A stretch of 64,000 nucleotides of DNA, taken from NCBI GenBank assembly GCA_023091665.1, contig JALJCQ010000011.1, positions 434,001-498,000 on the forward strand, given 5' to 3'. Made by a program: the position numbers and the translations under genes. The number at the start of each line of letters is the position of its first letter. Position 1 is the first letter of the stretch. Below, piece after piece: positions 1-12,046 of this stretch. The notes under the pieces are model-generated. The model was given only the letters and a program-made list of their open reading frames with translations. It did no database searches and was not told where the DNA came from. The stretch is from Pythium myriotylum (taxonomy: Eukaryota; Oomycota; Peronosporomycetes; Pythiales; Pythiaceae).

Positions 1-1
1 G

Positions 2-3000
2 TTGTGTGCGCTGACGGCTAGTAATGAAGTGAAGCGCGAAACCTACAAAAGTATCCGATTTCGACTCCAAGAAGTGTATCGGAAAGCTTGGGGAGTCGAG
101 CCAATGCGCACAATTCTTGCATCGACGAGCAATGTCATGCTCTTGCACGAAGATACCGATCTTTTTTTCAGTACGAGCCGATTACAAGCCCTACTTTATC
201 GCTGTGCTATAAGAATTGACGAAGACCAAGTGGCTCGTGTGGCCTTCGAGCTGAGAGCTTTGGCATTCGAGCTCTGGCAGCTATATCAAAACCAATTAGT
301 GGCGGATGTGAATGAGAGTGATCTGGACAACTCCAGAAGGAATAGCTCAAAGTTTGCCAGCTACACAACCTTTGGGATGTGCCGTCTTTTGTTTCTTAAC
401 GTGAGCGACGAGCTACGCGATGCTTCTAGTAACGAAAACCATGAAAAGCAACCTTTCCACTCAACGCAAAGCCTCGAACACGTTGCGCCTTTGACACTAC
501 CGAAAACGTCAACCGACTCGCAATTACCACTGCTCAGCTCGGCAACCTGGAGAACAATTGATGAAGCCCTCGACGTACTTCAATCCGACGCAAAGGAAGG
601 CAAAATACCAACAACACGAAGCAAAATCAAGTCCGGGGCGTCTATCATCAAACAGCTAGTCGTGTTTATCCCGGTCGATTTGCTTCAAATCGTAGCTGGG
701 CATCCTTCTGTACGAACAGAAGTTACACACCTTCTAGAGAAGTTGTTCGAGTGGAAAGCTGTGGCTCGCAGCGAACGACGCGTGCACCTAATCACAAACA
801 GTGAACAATCAAGTTCTTTAACATTTACAGTTATTGACGAGAAGAACAATGAGGATCTGACGATGACACGCATTTCATCAATTAGCCGTCCCACTCTATT
901 GCAGCTGACCAAGCGGCAAACAAAGCCGAATGCTGGAGGCCCACATCCTGTTTCGACAATCAAGGGCCACTTCTCCAAGAGATTCACCTACGAGAGTATC
1001 CCTGTTCCAGCAAGTGGTGGTGTCAGTCACGACTTGCCATGTCGAAGTTATGCGAAGTATTCGTTTCTTTGCGACTATCGTCGTGGCTTTTTGAGTGAAA
1101 ACCTGCAATATTTTCCGTCAAGAGCTCTTTGCAAGATTGTAGTCGGCCCAATCATCGGCAGGTTCGTTCGAGAGATGCCTGAAGTTTCCGATTCAAGTGA
1201 CAGAAGTAGCCAATCGATTCCTATCAACACGTTCGGCGTCCCAATCCTCGTGGAGACCAATGCATCCGCACGATTGACTTGTGTCGTCGTCGATTCTATG
1301 CTTAATTCTGAGACACGAGTGACCGGGGAGCCTCAAGGGGAGATGCCTTATGTCTTCTTCATCCACGGGCTTATTCCTCTTCGAAGATACGTGTACTTTT
1401 TTGAGGGGGTATCGAACAGCGAAGAACGCCGAGGGTGCTTCCACACACCCTCTCCTAATGGTAGTAACCTGAATCTAGTCGTCGTCAGTTCCAACTTCCC
1501 AACACACATGGATGAAGAACAGGACAGCCTCTGGTTGCCGCTTCTGAACCGTGCGAAGGTTCCGTGGTGCGGAATAGATGCTGTTCTTCACTTGGGAGGC
1601 CAGGTTCCGCTTCATGAGGCTGCAGTCGAGTGTCTCGAATGGGTCAAACAGCAATTGTCGAGGGAAGTTCTGCACGGGGACCCTACGGAGATTGACAGAA
1701 AGCGACTTGAGTACGTTCGATCACGAGTCCGGCGTCGTTTCCAACAAGAATATTACATTTGTTGGAATCTACCCAACATCCGCGAGCTTCTCGCTTGTGC
1801 TAGTCACTGGTTCTTACCAAGTAAAACCGACATAGCCCCATTCTTTGGTAAGGAAGCTCGCGTGTCCAGCGACGAGTCTCGAGCAGTTGATATCACCTTG
1901 CAGGTTGCGAAGGAAGTTGTCCTGTCGTATCAGATACAACTCGTTACAGGATCTAAATTCCAAGCGGCCTCTTGCCTCGATCCTCCCGTGTCGACAAACG
2001 ATACGAGCGAAGATGTTAGTGTGTCTTCGGTAAATATTAATGCAGCAGGGGCTGAAGGAGCACAATCAGACAAACCCTCCATCGAAACTGAAGCCAATCC
2101 GGCTAGTAGCTCTCCTCCATCCGTATTAGCTACCGTTGGAGACGACCCTGGCGTGGAAGAGCCAAGTGTCGATCGTCATGATATGAGCAGCGCTGATAAT
2201 GGCGGAGCGATCTACTGGCAACATGATGATATTGCAGTATTCCTGGGCGACATGAGAGCCGTCAGTTCGGCGTCGGATACGACACTCGATGAGCCCATAA
2301 CGTGCAACGGTCGACTGACACGACCCCTCTCTCGCGAGGAGAATGCAGTCATGAGCGAGAAGCAATGGTTGTTCTTGGAGGTACGCGCAAACCTATCAAA
2401 TGATACCCTGTGAAGTTATACTCATCATTTCTACATCAGAGTGCGCTTCGTAAAAAGCGGACACAGCTATTCATTTTGTGCTTCGAGCTTCCACTGATTC
2501 TGACTAACTCCGAGCACGTTGAAAAGCTTCGGGATGAGATCCGACGCAATCACGCCAATAGTACGAGCTGGAAGACTTACGATCACAATCACGTTCTGCA
2601 GCATTGGGTGGCATGCAAACGCCAACTCGAACAACTCCTCCTTCTCCTCTTCAAGTGGAAGGCCAAGCGAAGTGGGCGTGACGTACTGGTTCTTAGCGGC
2701 GGTATGCGTGTCGCAGTAGATACAATGGTGCAAGATCGCGAAACGAAGCTCTCGTTGCGAAACCTCACTGTCGGTCCTGTGACTGCGAATGTGGAGACAT
2801 TCGAGTTCCCACTGAGCGGTGTTGCGTGTGCGACATTCGCAGGAGGTGTCAAAGATGATCACTTCACGTTCAGACACTCACTATTGATGAAAAAGAACTA
2901 CTTGCTACTCCAAGTGAGCGTAGATCAGCTGAAGGAAGCAAGGAGCCCGGGGCAGATGGAGGGAAAAACTACCAGCGTTGTCGCTGACTTTGTTCCCAAT

Positions 3001-3984
3001 GAACCGGCAGCCGTGCAGCGCCTGCATCCAGACAAGAAATTTTGCCGTCATCCAGCATGGTGGACCTCATACGTACCAATGGGCAAGTTTGTCTTTTGGG
3101 ACGACACCATTACTCTCAAAAGCGAGACCGACGAACGCATGCTTGCACTCCGTGAGTTCCTATGGCATGACCGAGGCATCTCGGGCGTATTGGAAGTTCT
3201 GTATGAGAAGTACGAGTTCGCAGAGACGGCGCGAATGGAAGATCTTCGGAGTCGCCATTTGCAGCACGTCGATTTCAAGGCCAACTTCCGAAACGTTCTG
3301 GCCGAGTTGTGGCGCGCAATTCCAGACACCAAGCGAAAGCAGATGGCCTACTTTCTCGATCCCTTCGTTCGCGAGATGCTCATGAGCAACGTCGCGCCCG
3401 ACCTCTTCGCCCACAAGCTCCAGACAGGCGAGCCCATTGAGCTTGCTTTCTTCTGCCGTGTGATCCGTGAGTTTGTGTTTGCTGCGTCTTTACTGCGGCT
3501 GACGATTACCACGCAACAAGAAGACGAGATCCGCGCCCACGAAGCGGCCATCGAGAAGCAGAAGCGTGACGCAGAGCAGGCAGCACTGGACAAAGAACGC
3601 CAAGAGAAAGAAGCGCGAGAAGAAGCTGACCGCATGGCCGAGCTGCTGCGCACCGATCCCCTCGCGTACGCCAAAATCAAGGTCGCCCAAGAAGAGGCCG
3701 AGAAGCTGGAGAAGCAGCGTCGCCATGAGGAGAAGCTCGCGCACAAGCGAGCTGAGCGACTCGCCGAGCTCGCGGAAGAGCAGGCGATCGCGAAAGAGCA
3801 GAAAAAGCTCAACCTGCTCGCCGAGCGCGACGCCGGCGAGTACGAGCGGCGGCAGCGAGCGCTCGACGCGCGGATCCGGCAGCTGGAGGAGAAGCGAGCG
3901 CAGCGCGCGGCCGCCAAGGCAGAGAGAGAAGCAGCCAAGCGGATGGAGGGGGGAGGCCTATCTATTGACAAAAAGAGGAAATAA
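2..3984 (+). CDS. PhoD-like metallophosphatase-fold protein, metal site lost (5' partial)
   Basis: Two exons, 2-2380 and 2440-3984, joined in phase 0 across a 59-bp intron (GTACGC...CATCAG); the frame is open at the left edge, so the start lies outside. At least 1307 residues are visible. The order of segments follows eukaryotic PhoD-like proteins: an N-terminal beta domain, a 'VVVSSN...SLW...LHLGGQV' stretch near residues 495-535, 'YYICWNLP' near 583, 'VLVLSGGMRV' near 873, a helical segment, then a charged coiled coil (about 1147-1297). The family's metal-binding motifs (GD[QY], DDH[DE], SGD-H) read GGQ, a non-acidic segment and SGGMR, so catalysis looks unlikely; this is inference from motif comparison. 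It converges on the Elf1 gene with 38 bp between stops. A scaffold or binding role is possible. Family assignment is moderately sure. Confidence 0.6.
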
Positions 3985-4022
3985 TTTCACACGCAGCGAG
4001 GGTCCGCCCGGCCGTCAGCGGC

Positions 4023-4412
4023 TCATCTGTTGAGCGCCTCGCACTCGTCGATCCAGTCGGTGTAGACGTCGATGGGCGCGCTGAGGTCTAGAGGGCAAGC
4101 GAGGAAGGGGGGGAGGGAGGTCAACTCGTGAGCTGCTCAGGAGCGACGCGTTAAACCACGCAAGGAACGCACAGTGGATAGTCGTCTGGAAAGACTCGGT
4201 GCACACGCGGCACGAGAGGTTGCCGATGTTGCGCTCGCGGTCCCTGGCGACGCGCGGTTAGACGTCGATTTAGACGGCCGGTTAGACGCGCCCACGTACA
4301 TTTTGCACTCGACGGCGTCGTCGTGCGAGCAGAACGGGCACTTAAACACGGTCGCGACGACCTGCTTCTTCTTAGTCGAGATCTTCTTGGTCGACGTCTT
4401 GCGGCGCCCCAT
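4023..4412 (-). CDS. ELOF1: Transcription elongation factor Elf1
   Basis: Three exons on the minus strand: 4412-4300, 4243-4173 and 4087-4023, with GT-AG introns of 56 and 85 bp. The spliced product is 82 residues, the normal family size (about 80-85). It starts with MGRRK and a lysine-rich tail, then CPFC (C25, C28) and CRVC (C49, C52), the four zinc ligands of the Elf1 ribbon, and ends with the family signature YLSAPIDVYTDWIDECE. Elf1 binds RNA polymerase II and helps it pass nucleosomes; in other eukaryotes it also acts in transcription-coupled repair. Unspliced reading destroys the second zinc pair, so the introns are well supported. The kinesin gene lies upstream on the same strand. Confidence 0.95.
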
Positions 4413-4683
4413 TTTGCTGGCGGGGGCCCGAGGAGAGGCGGCGGGATAGTGTCGTCCCTCGGTTCAATGAGATGGGTTAGACCAGACCCAAAGACCCAAA
4501 AACCCAGAATGGACGTAATTTGACTCTCTCTCTATTCACGCAAAGGCGGCCGGCCTCCCATTCGGCCAGGTTGGATGCACTTACAGGTGAAGGATGCAAA
4601 AATGCACTCGACGCATGGCTCTCCCCGCGAAGTCGCTTGACGCTTGACGGGGAGGTCTGGTGTGATCCCGGCGATCTGCGATT

Positions 4684-7600
4684 CTACATCTCACAGAAAA
4701 AGTCGGACGCGATGCTCCGTCGCGTGGCGTTGACCGACTGGGAACGCGAGAGCTCAACTTCGAGCTTCCGCACTTGCAGCTGCGCCTGGTGAAGGCGGGT
4801 CTGGAGGGTCTTGCGCTCGGCGCGTAAGCGGGCGATCAACGCGTCTGACTCAGCTTTTTGCTGCGAAGAAAAGGCACACGCAGACATAGAGGGTCAAGAT
4901 GGTGCGCAAACTTACAACGAGCACGGCACTGGGTGGATGACCACTCACTTTGGCCTGCTTGGACGTCGAGATCGAGCTCATGGCAAGTTCACGCATTTCA
5001 TCAAGTCGCTTCCGCAAGCTGTCACATTCATCACGCAGCCGGATGACTTCTCTGAAGTGTTCTTGTTCCCGAGAAGCTTTGTCCGACTACGATACCGAAG
5101 AAATGAGTTCACCGTCAACCATCAGCAGGAACTATGAAAACCTCGAGAGATCACGAAGAATACAAACCTGTAGTTCGCGGACCGTCTTGATAAGATCTGT
5201 GTTGTCAGCTAGGACACCGTGAAGCACCTTCTGAAGTTGCTGATGAGTTTCGAAGTTACTCTGGATCTCGTCATCGTTAGAGCTGACACCAGTGATGACA
5301 GAGGCCGACTGAGTGCGCAAACGCTGCGGTTCGGAGAACATAAGATCAGCCTCGAAAAAGCTGCCGTTCAATGAACTCGCGAATGAAGAACTTCGCTGCC
5401 GTTGCACTTGCTCTTCAAGCTCGCGAATACGACGCAGGGCCTTGATAAGGGCCGTGTCGTCGTCTTCGCTAGGACCTTTTTTCTCGACATCAAGACCATG
5501 TCGGTGGTCAAAGTCGGAAGCCTTCGACGGAACAACGTCAACAGAAGTCTCGGGACCTCGACCACCAGACGAAATTGCTGCCTGAAGTGCAGATCGTTCT
5601 TCTTCGAACTGCGTCTTCATTCTACGACGCTCTACCGCCGCTTCCTGGACTTTGATGATCGCCTCATCCAAATCCTCTTGTTTCGACGCGAGCTCTGCCT
5701 CTAACTCCTTGTTCTTAGCAGTTGCCCGACGGTACTTGCTACGAAGTTCGTTGAGTTCAGCTTCGAAATCTGATTGACGTGATGCCGAGTTACGAAATTG
5801 CTCAAGCTGAAACTCGGCGAATTTTGCCGCCTCTGTCGAAGTCTCCAGCTCATCGTGTGCCGTGACCAGACTACGCTCGAGCTGCTGGATTCTGTCCTGG
5901 TATTTTTCGATGTGTCGGTCGAACTTCAAGGCCAGATTGTTAATCCGACGCATTTCGCGATCCGTTGCAAAAATCTCGTCATCCATGTCGGCGCTGTGGT
6001 CCTCCGAAGTAACACTTTCGTTGTCGTCATCTGCGACCGAAGCACCGGACACTGATCGATCTTCAGCGAAAGTCGACGCAGACGCTGTGGGGCTTCGGGG
6101 CTCGGTGTCATGCTTTTTGTCCAGCGCGTCACTAAGGTTGGCGAACATTGAACGGTACGTGTTGAGAGTCTCGAGGAGTTGTTCGTTCCGTTCACGCTGC
6201 TCCTCCAGCAATGCCTGCATTTCGACACCATCTGCTGCAGCACTAGTTGGTGGTATAACTGTGGGCGCAGAGTTAGATGAACCAATACTAGAACGCCTGC
6301 GATCATCCATCACGAGCGTCTTCCATTCCAAGAACTCGCCAAGCTGATGGCGTAGAAGATTGTTCTCAGCATCTAGCTCCGCATTTCGTGCTGAAGTTTC
6401 GTTCAACTCCTGCTCCAGCTCAGCATTATTGTTCGACGTTGACGTCGTAGACCGAGCATCATCATCGTTTTTCCCCACAACCTGAATCTTCGGCCTGCGC
6501 AGCATCGATGGGGTTCGCGCAATGGTGGGTGGTTGAACTGCTGGTTGCACTCGGTTGCCCGCGAATGCCATCACTTTCTGCTCTTCAAAGCGGCAGATCA
6601 TTCGATACAGCAACATTTCCAGTCTCTGGCATCGTTGTTCGAGGACGAAAATGTCTTGCTCAATAGCTGCTCCATCGGGTGCACCTGCGCCTGCAGCCTT
6701 CAGCAACCTCTCCATTAACTCGAGCGCAGGCTCCCACTTGTTTGCACGTGGTCGGCCACCGGCCTCGGGACCCATGCTGTAGGGATTGTGTGAATGCTGG
6801 TACGGAGATGAGCCTCGCCCAGGATCCGCCTCTGAGGCTTTCTTCATCTCCTCAATTTCTTGTCGAAGGCGTTCAATCTCCTGTTTCAACAGCGGGATAA
6901 TAGCATCGGAGTCTTCGTTCTGCACAGCTTTGTTTTTGATGAACTTGGCGCGCTGAGCAAATTTCAAGGTTGATAGGGTCTCACTGAAGTACTTCTCCTC
7001 GGCAGAAATCGTGCCGATAATCGTTGTGATAGAGTTTCCGCCCAACGAATCCTTGAGGAGGAAGGTTAACTTCGAGTCGCGGTAATGAACGTGTCGCTTA
7101 AGTCCATTCGACACGTCAACCAGTGCCATGATCACATTACCCAGGGCTGAGAGCGACTTGTTGATTTGAGCGGCTTCTTTGAGTCGTTGGCCAGCAGCCT
7201 TGGTCTGTCGCTGCTTTTCAGAGCCAGCTAAATCGACTAGATGCAAGTTGGATCGACGTGTGATCAATACGCCTCTTTCGGTATGATGCGTCTGCAACAA
7301 CCGAATCGTAAACACAGCATGAGACCGAGAGCTCTCTCGGTTCATATCTGTCGACGCCATACGTCGATTGCGCGAGCCGACTTGAAGCCATTCAATCGCC
7401 TCCGCAGCCGACTTGATTTGAATCTGACGGAGTTGATCTACGTAGACTCCTTTCTTGAAAGCGTCTTCTCGCAAGCTTTTTGGCTGTGCTGCTGCGGGGC
7501 CGACCTCCAGCAAATCGAAAATCTTCTCATTGTAGATCTCAAGGTACGAGCACGACAACGTGTACTCGAGATCGTTGCTATCATCCGCGACGAGGTCTTC

Positions 7601-8425
7601 AAGACGTCGAATGAGGTGGTCGAAGATGCGCGGCATGAGACCACGAAGCGGCGAGACCTTCAGGCCATGGACGTCGTACTGGCCCGCCGTGCCAGCGTCC
7701 CCACCACCCAACATGGTAAACGTCTTGCCTGAGCCCGTCTGGCCGTAAGCGAAGATGCATCCATTGAACCCATTAAGCGTGTTCTCCACCGCCATGAGTC
7801 CCGTGTCTTGGAAAATGTCTTCCTGCGAGCACGCGTCGAAGACGCGGTCGAACGCAAAGCGCTTTTCCTGGAGCGACCCGGGCGCGATCGTCACGCCGGC
7901 ACCGTCGCTCGAGACCTCGAGACAGCGTCGCGAGCCGGACGCCGCGCCCTGGTTCTCGCCGTCGTCCGACTCGTCGTGGTCGTCGCGCGGATCACCGGAC
8001 CGCGCGGGGCGGATGCGCAGCACGACGCGGATGTTGTCGGTCTTGGTGGACGAGAGCCCCAGGCCGGCGCTGCCCAGCGTTGGCGTCGGCGTCGCCGTCG
8101 CCGTCGTCGAGCCGAGCGCACTCGTGGTGGCCGCTCGCTGCAGCGGCGGCGGGCGCGCCTTCTCTTTCCACGCGCCTTCGTTGCTCGAGACCTCGTCCGA
8201 GTCGTCGTGGTGCTGCTGGTTCCCGAAGGCCGAGGCCGCGCGCGTGCGCAGCTGGGACGCCGACATGGTGCGCGCGCCGGCGAGCGAGGCGCGCGTCGCG
8301 GCGGACGTGGCCGACGACGACGAGCCGGTGGCCGAGGGCGGCGCGCCGGGCCGCGCCGGGCCCACGTGGACGCTGGGCGCCTTGAGCCCCTTGCGCACGG
8401 GCGTGGGCATCGACAGTCGCGACAT
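4684..8425 (-). CDS. Kinesin motor protein, kinesin-12/KIF15-like
   Basis: Three exons on the minus strand: 8425-5168, 5086-4949 and 4860-4684, all joined in phase 0 with introns of 81 and 88 bp. The product is 1190 residues from the first ATG; GTG codons further upstream are not credible starts. After a Ser/Ala/Pro-rich leader of about 130 residues comes the motor domain (about 131-505): P-loop GQTGSGKT near 227, switch I NRESSRSH, switch II LVDLAGSEK, and a neck side ending FAQRAKFIKNKAVQNED, which resembles kinesin-12. An acidic insertion sits just after the first motor beta strand. The tail is long coiled coil broken by acidic/Ser-rich linkers, and exons 2 and 3 continue it. The expected role is plus-end microtubule transport or spindle work. 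Kinesin identity is certain, the subfamily probable. Confidence 0.93.
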
Positions 8426-8898
8426 GACCGTCGCCGAGAGCGCGACTCGCACTTCGACGTTGCCGAAGGCAGTCAGTCAATGATGCCGGAAGTTTCCATC
8501 GCGCCCGAGCGGGAACCTGTAACAACGCGTTCCAAATGGACGTTCTAACAGTTAAGAATGAATCGACAGATTGGTTACAAACGCGCACCCGTTCGGGGAT
8601 CTTCGACCGATGCGGAATGGCGCCTGACGGAAGATGGAGAAAAGGCAACGCAAGGAGAGCAGTGGGTACATGAAGCAAGTCCGTAGTCTACTGAGTATAA
8701 AGCGGAGAACGATCGACGACGCCTGGGTCGCTGGGGGTGCTCCCGCGGTTGGAGATCTATCGCGGCTTGCAGTCGCGAACGAAAATGGACGAGAGACGAC
8801 GGCGAGGGGCGACGCGAATGTTCAATTTATAAAAAAAAGACGACCAGCGAGAGCAAACACACGCCGGCTCCTCCTCTTCGCTTCCGAGGGCTGATGCT
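8426..8898. other. Intergenic region, kinesin upstream / SAR1 downstream
   Basis: No credible gene. It holds the kinesin 5' flank and the 3' flank of SAR1, including an A-run near 8831-8838. Both neighbours are on the minus strand. No clear core promoter motif was recognised. Confidence 0.5.
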
Positions 8899-9706
8899 TT
8901 AGAGGAACTGCGCCATCCAGCGGAAGCCGTCCGCGTAACCCATTCGGCGCACGACCGAGCACATGTAGAGCTCGATCGGGCGGATGTTCGCGTCGCGGTC
9001 GCCGCGAGCCTCCTTGCCGAACGTCTCGTAGAGGCCGAGCGCCTGGCGGAGCTCGTCCTCCGAGGCAGCGCGCGGCACGTCAATCTTGTTGCCGAGCACA
9101 AGGAACGGCACGTTGGCCAGCTCGTCGTAGCCGAGTAGCGTGTCGAGCTCGCGCTTCGACTCGGGGAAACGCTCCCGGTCGAGAGCGTCCACGACGAACA
9201 CGACGCCGTCGACGGTCGCGAAGTAATCTCTCCACAGGCGGCGCGCGGTCTCGTGGCCGCCCAGGTCAAACGTGCGGAGACGAAGCTTGCCGATGATCAG
9301 CTCCTCCGAGTCTGAAGCAAACACGAACACATGATGTCAGCAAAAAAAAATTGCTCCGGGTCGCCACGCGGCAGCGGATCAAGACGCACTCGGGTGGAGC
9401 GTGGGCTCGTGGACAGCGACGCGGTCGTCCTTGAGCATGTGGAGCAGCGTGGTCTTGCCGGCATTGTCCAGACCGAGGAAGAGGATCTTGGCGTTCTTGT
9501 GGTAGAGGCCTAGAGGGCAGCGAGCAGCGTCGTCAGCGTCTGCGGTGGTTTCTTCCGAGCCAGAGGGGTCCCCTCTCGCACATCCCGCCACTTTTCCGGC
9601 TCGCGCTCGACCGCGACGCGGGGGGCGGCGGCGTGCGCGTGGAGCCCCCGAGTTCTCACGTACCGAGGTAGCCGAGGATGCCGTAGAACCAGTCGAAGAG
9701 GAACAT
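8899..9706 (-). CDS. SAR1: Small COPII GTPase SAR1
   Basis: Three exons on the minus strand: 9706-9664, 9509-9390 and 9311-8899, with introns of 154 and 78 bp. The product is 191 residues, typical for SAR1. The N-terminus [15 protein letters not shown] is the amphipathic membrane-inserting segment of SAR1. The P-loop GLDNAGKT is at 27-34, the G3 motif DLGGH at 70-74 and the G4 motif GNKID further on; the C-terminus [14 protein letters not shown] is also characteristic. SAR1 recruits the COPII coat to ER exit sites. The first exon is only 43 nt and is easily missed, but it supplies the diagnostic N-terminus. It is divergent from SNF8. Confidence 0.96.
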
Positions 9707-10378
9707 GGGAGCGGAGGGCGCGGCGGGTCGACGGGAGGAATCTAAAAGTGGGGCGTTCTTTCGTTACGCGCCGACGGAATCCCAATTGCGGATGGAGCTG
9801 GACAGGGGAGAGGAGAGGAGGGCGAGTCCAAGAAAACTCACCAACGCTCGAGCCCGAAAGTTCGCGGGCCGAAGGTCTGGCGTAATTTACGACCGGCGAG
9901 CAAACAGTCGAGGCTCTTCCACCGCGAAAGATTTCGGCCGATGATGACATCGAGTTCCAGGGAACCACGAAACAGACTCGGATTGGTCGAAAATGAACCC
10001 ATCCACGGCCACTGGTTCAGGGGTAGGGAAGCGGGGCGCCGCTCGCACAATTCAGCTTGCGGCTGAGTCAATTCATTTGGCGCCAGCAGGATGGCTTCAC
10101 TCGCCGTCCAAACTTCAGCTTCGCCGGCCGCCGCGGCGCGCGCCCCTCGCGCGTCTAGTTGGCCCACACGCGGCGCGCCAGCCGTCGGGCTGGCTTGCGC
10201 TGGCGAGTGGTGGCCGTGACAGTATGGGACAGGTGGCGCGCGTGGGGGGATCGTCTGATTGGTCCGGACATTATCTCAATAAAATCCAGGTGGGAATCTA
10301 GGATGCTCTTAAGCTTGAGGTTACACAGGTTACAGTACACCGGACTGACCCCATCCGCGAACGCGACAAGCAGCCACG
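9707..10378. promoter_or_regulatory. Divergent intergenic region between SAR1 and SNF8
   Basis: A 672-bp spacer between two divergent trafficking genes, so it must carry both promoters. Inverted CCAAT-type words (GATTGG) occur at about 9978-9983 and 10257-10262. No gene is supported. The assignment of promoter function is by position only. Confidence 0.45.
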
Positions 10379-11391
10379 ATGCGCCGTGGCGTCGGTATCG
10401 GCGCCGTGCGCAAGAAGCAGGAGCAGACCAAGCAGTTCAATGAGGTCGGCGGCCAGCTCGCCGAGTCGCAGATGGCCCACATCACGTCGCAGCTCGAGCT
10501 CTTCCGCACGAACCTCCAGCAGTTCGCCATCAAGTACAAGAACAACATCAAGAAAGACCCCGACTTCCGCAAAAAATTTCAAATCATGTGCTCCAAGATC
10601 GGCGTGGATCCCCTCGCATCCAAGAAAGGCTTCTGGTCTGAGCTACTCGACGTCGGCGATTTTTACTACGAGCTCGGTGTCCAGATTATCGAGGTTTGCA
10701 TTCTCACGAGGTAACTGATCGTGCAATCGTGGATTGCCCTTCATATGCTCAGCGTGCACTATATGCAGACCCAAGAACGGCGGGCTCATTGGTATGAGTG
10801 ACTTGCTTCGGCTATTGGCAAAACGACGGAGTCCTGGGATGCAGGTCTGTTGCGACTGTTTGTGTTCCAGTCATGTTTAGCTGTGGTGTTGTTCTCACAC
10901 TTGCGTTTTCAATACTCAGCAAATCTCAGACGACGACGTGAAACGGGCGGTGAAAAAGCTTAGTGTGCTTGGTGAGGGATTTCAGCTCATCGAGATGGAA
11001 GCTCGCACGATGGTATCTGAGTTTCGTTTCCACCTGGCTCAGTGTGTCCATGCAGCTAACTCTCGTGCTCTTGCCTTCCCTACCAGATCGTCACAGTCCC
11101 AATTGTTCTGAGCTCAGATCACGCTACCATCATCTCGCTCGCGCAAAACACCGGTGGGATGGTCAATGTGAACATCCTCGCGCGCGAACTTGGGTGGGAC
11201 AGGAAGAGATCGATGCTTGCACTGAACTTGCTTCTTCGTGAGGGAATGACGTGGGTCGACGATCAGGTGAGTTCTCCTGATCTCTGTGCAGTCTTCAAGG
11301 CGAATGCGTTGAACACTCACTCCTGTCCCCATAGCAAACCGAACCATCGTACTACTTCCCAAGTATCACTCTGGCTGGGGCATACTCGTAA
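10379..11391 (+). CDS. SNF8: ESCRT-II subunit SNF8/VPS22
   Basis: Five exons: 10379-10710, 10769-10844, 10920-11012, 11087-11266 and 11335-11391. Every join is GT-AG, and the spliced frame is open for 245 residues, the family length being about 250. Family landmarks: MRRGVGIGA at the start, the coiled N-terminal helix, [10 protein letters not shown]...PKNGGLI across the first splice, [13 protein letters not shown], and the C-terminal winged helix ending [17 protein letters not shown]8 forms the core of ESCRT-II, which sorts ubiquitinated membrane proteins into multivesicular bodies. The stop is 54 bp from the start of the next gene on the same strand, so the two genes are very tightly spaced. 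Confidence 0.96.
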
Positions 11392-11445
11392 CCCGCGAAA
11401 TCGTACTTAACAGAATCTATCCTTCCTCTTCTGTGACTTTTGGAA

Positions 11446-11808
11446 ATGGGGCGCGTCAAGTTCCACTGCGCCTACTGCGATCGGTCCTTCGACGACTCGC
11501 AGGACGCCAGAAAGCGTCACTTCAGTGGGCGCAACCATCGTGCTAACGTCAAGCTCTGGTACGACAGCTTTGCTGGTAGGCTGCTCGTCCTGTTGTCCGT
11601 CAGGAAGACCATCCTTAACGTGTCCTCAACAGATCAGGAGGCAAAGGCCACACGTAACACCCCGGAGTGGACTGTTAACACCACCCAGGGCGGTGAGACA
11701 GCTAGCGGCATGACTGCGTCGATACCTTTAGCCGCGCTTCCGCCTTCGATGGTCCCAGCTCCTCCCGAGGCATTTCGCCGTCGAAGCCGGCTAGCTGAAT
11801 GGGGGTGA
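11446..11808 (+). CDS. Matrin/U1C-type zinc-finger protein, ZMAT5-like
   Basis: It starts at ATG 11446 (MGRVKFHC). The N-terminus carries one zinc finger, C8-x2-C11-x13-H25-x5-H31, followed by NVKLWYDSF. The x13 spacing and the CDRSF and LWYD words match ZMAT5 (the U11/U12 snRNP 20-kDa protein) better than U1-C, but the CCCH finger of animal ZMAT5 is absent. The rest is Pro/Ala-rich. A good GT-AG intron (11576-11632, GTAGGC...CAACAG) is 57 bp and in frame, so the product is 101 residues if spliced or 120 if retained. The protein probably acts in 5' splice-site recognition, either major or minor spliceosome. Confidence 0.75.
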   Translation: MGRVKFHCAYCDRSFDDSQDARKRHFSGRNHRANVKLWYDSFAGRLLVLLSVRKTILNVSSTDQEAKATRNTPEWTVNTTQGGETASGMTASIPLAALPPSMVPAPPEAFRRRSRLAEWG

Positions 11809-12046
11809 GATAACCTAGACACACAAGAAGTGGAAATCTACGACTATTTTATTATCCTCCGTGAACACCTTTATGGAGAGATCCTTCGCACACGATTCTT
11901 TCGAACATAAATCCTCCCTTGGACTTCACCAAATGAGAAGCCGCCGCCGTGGAGCTCGCAACCAGAATGAAGCTGGAGAAAGATCCTCAAACCCAAGCGC
12001 TGACGACTGACTGCTGGCTGGTCTTTCCTCAACGCGCCAGGCGCGT

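Noticed and set aside
3348..3971. Ser/Ala-rich frame antisense to the coiled coil of the PhoD-like protein
   Set aside because: Shadow of Glu/Lys/Arg codons on the other strand; no independent signal.
7808..8678. Long Arg/Ala-rich frames antisense to the kinesin leader
   Set aside because: High-GC coding sequence leaves antisense frames open; the kinesin frame explains the region.
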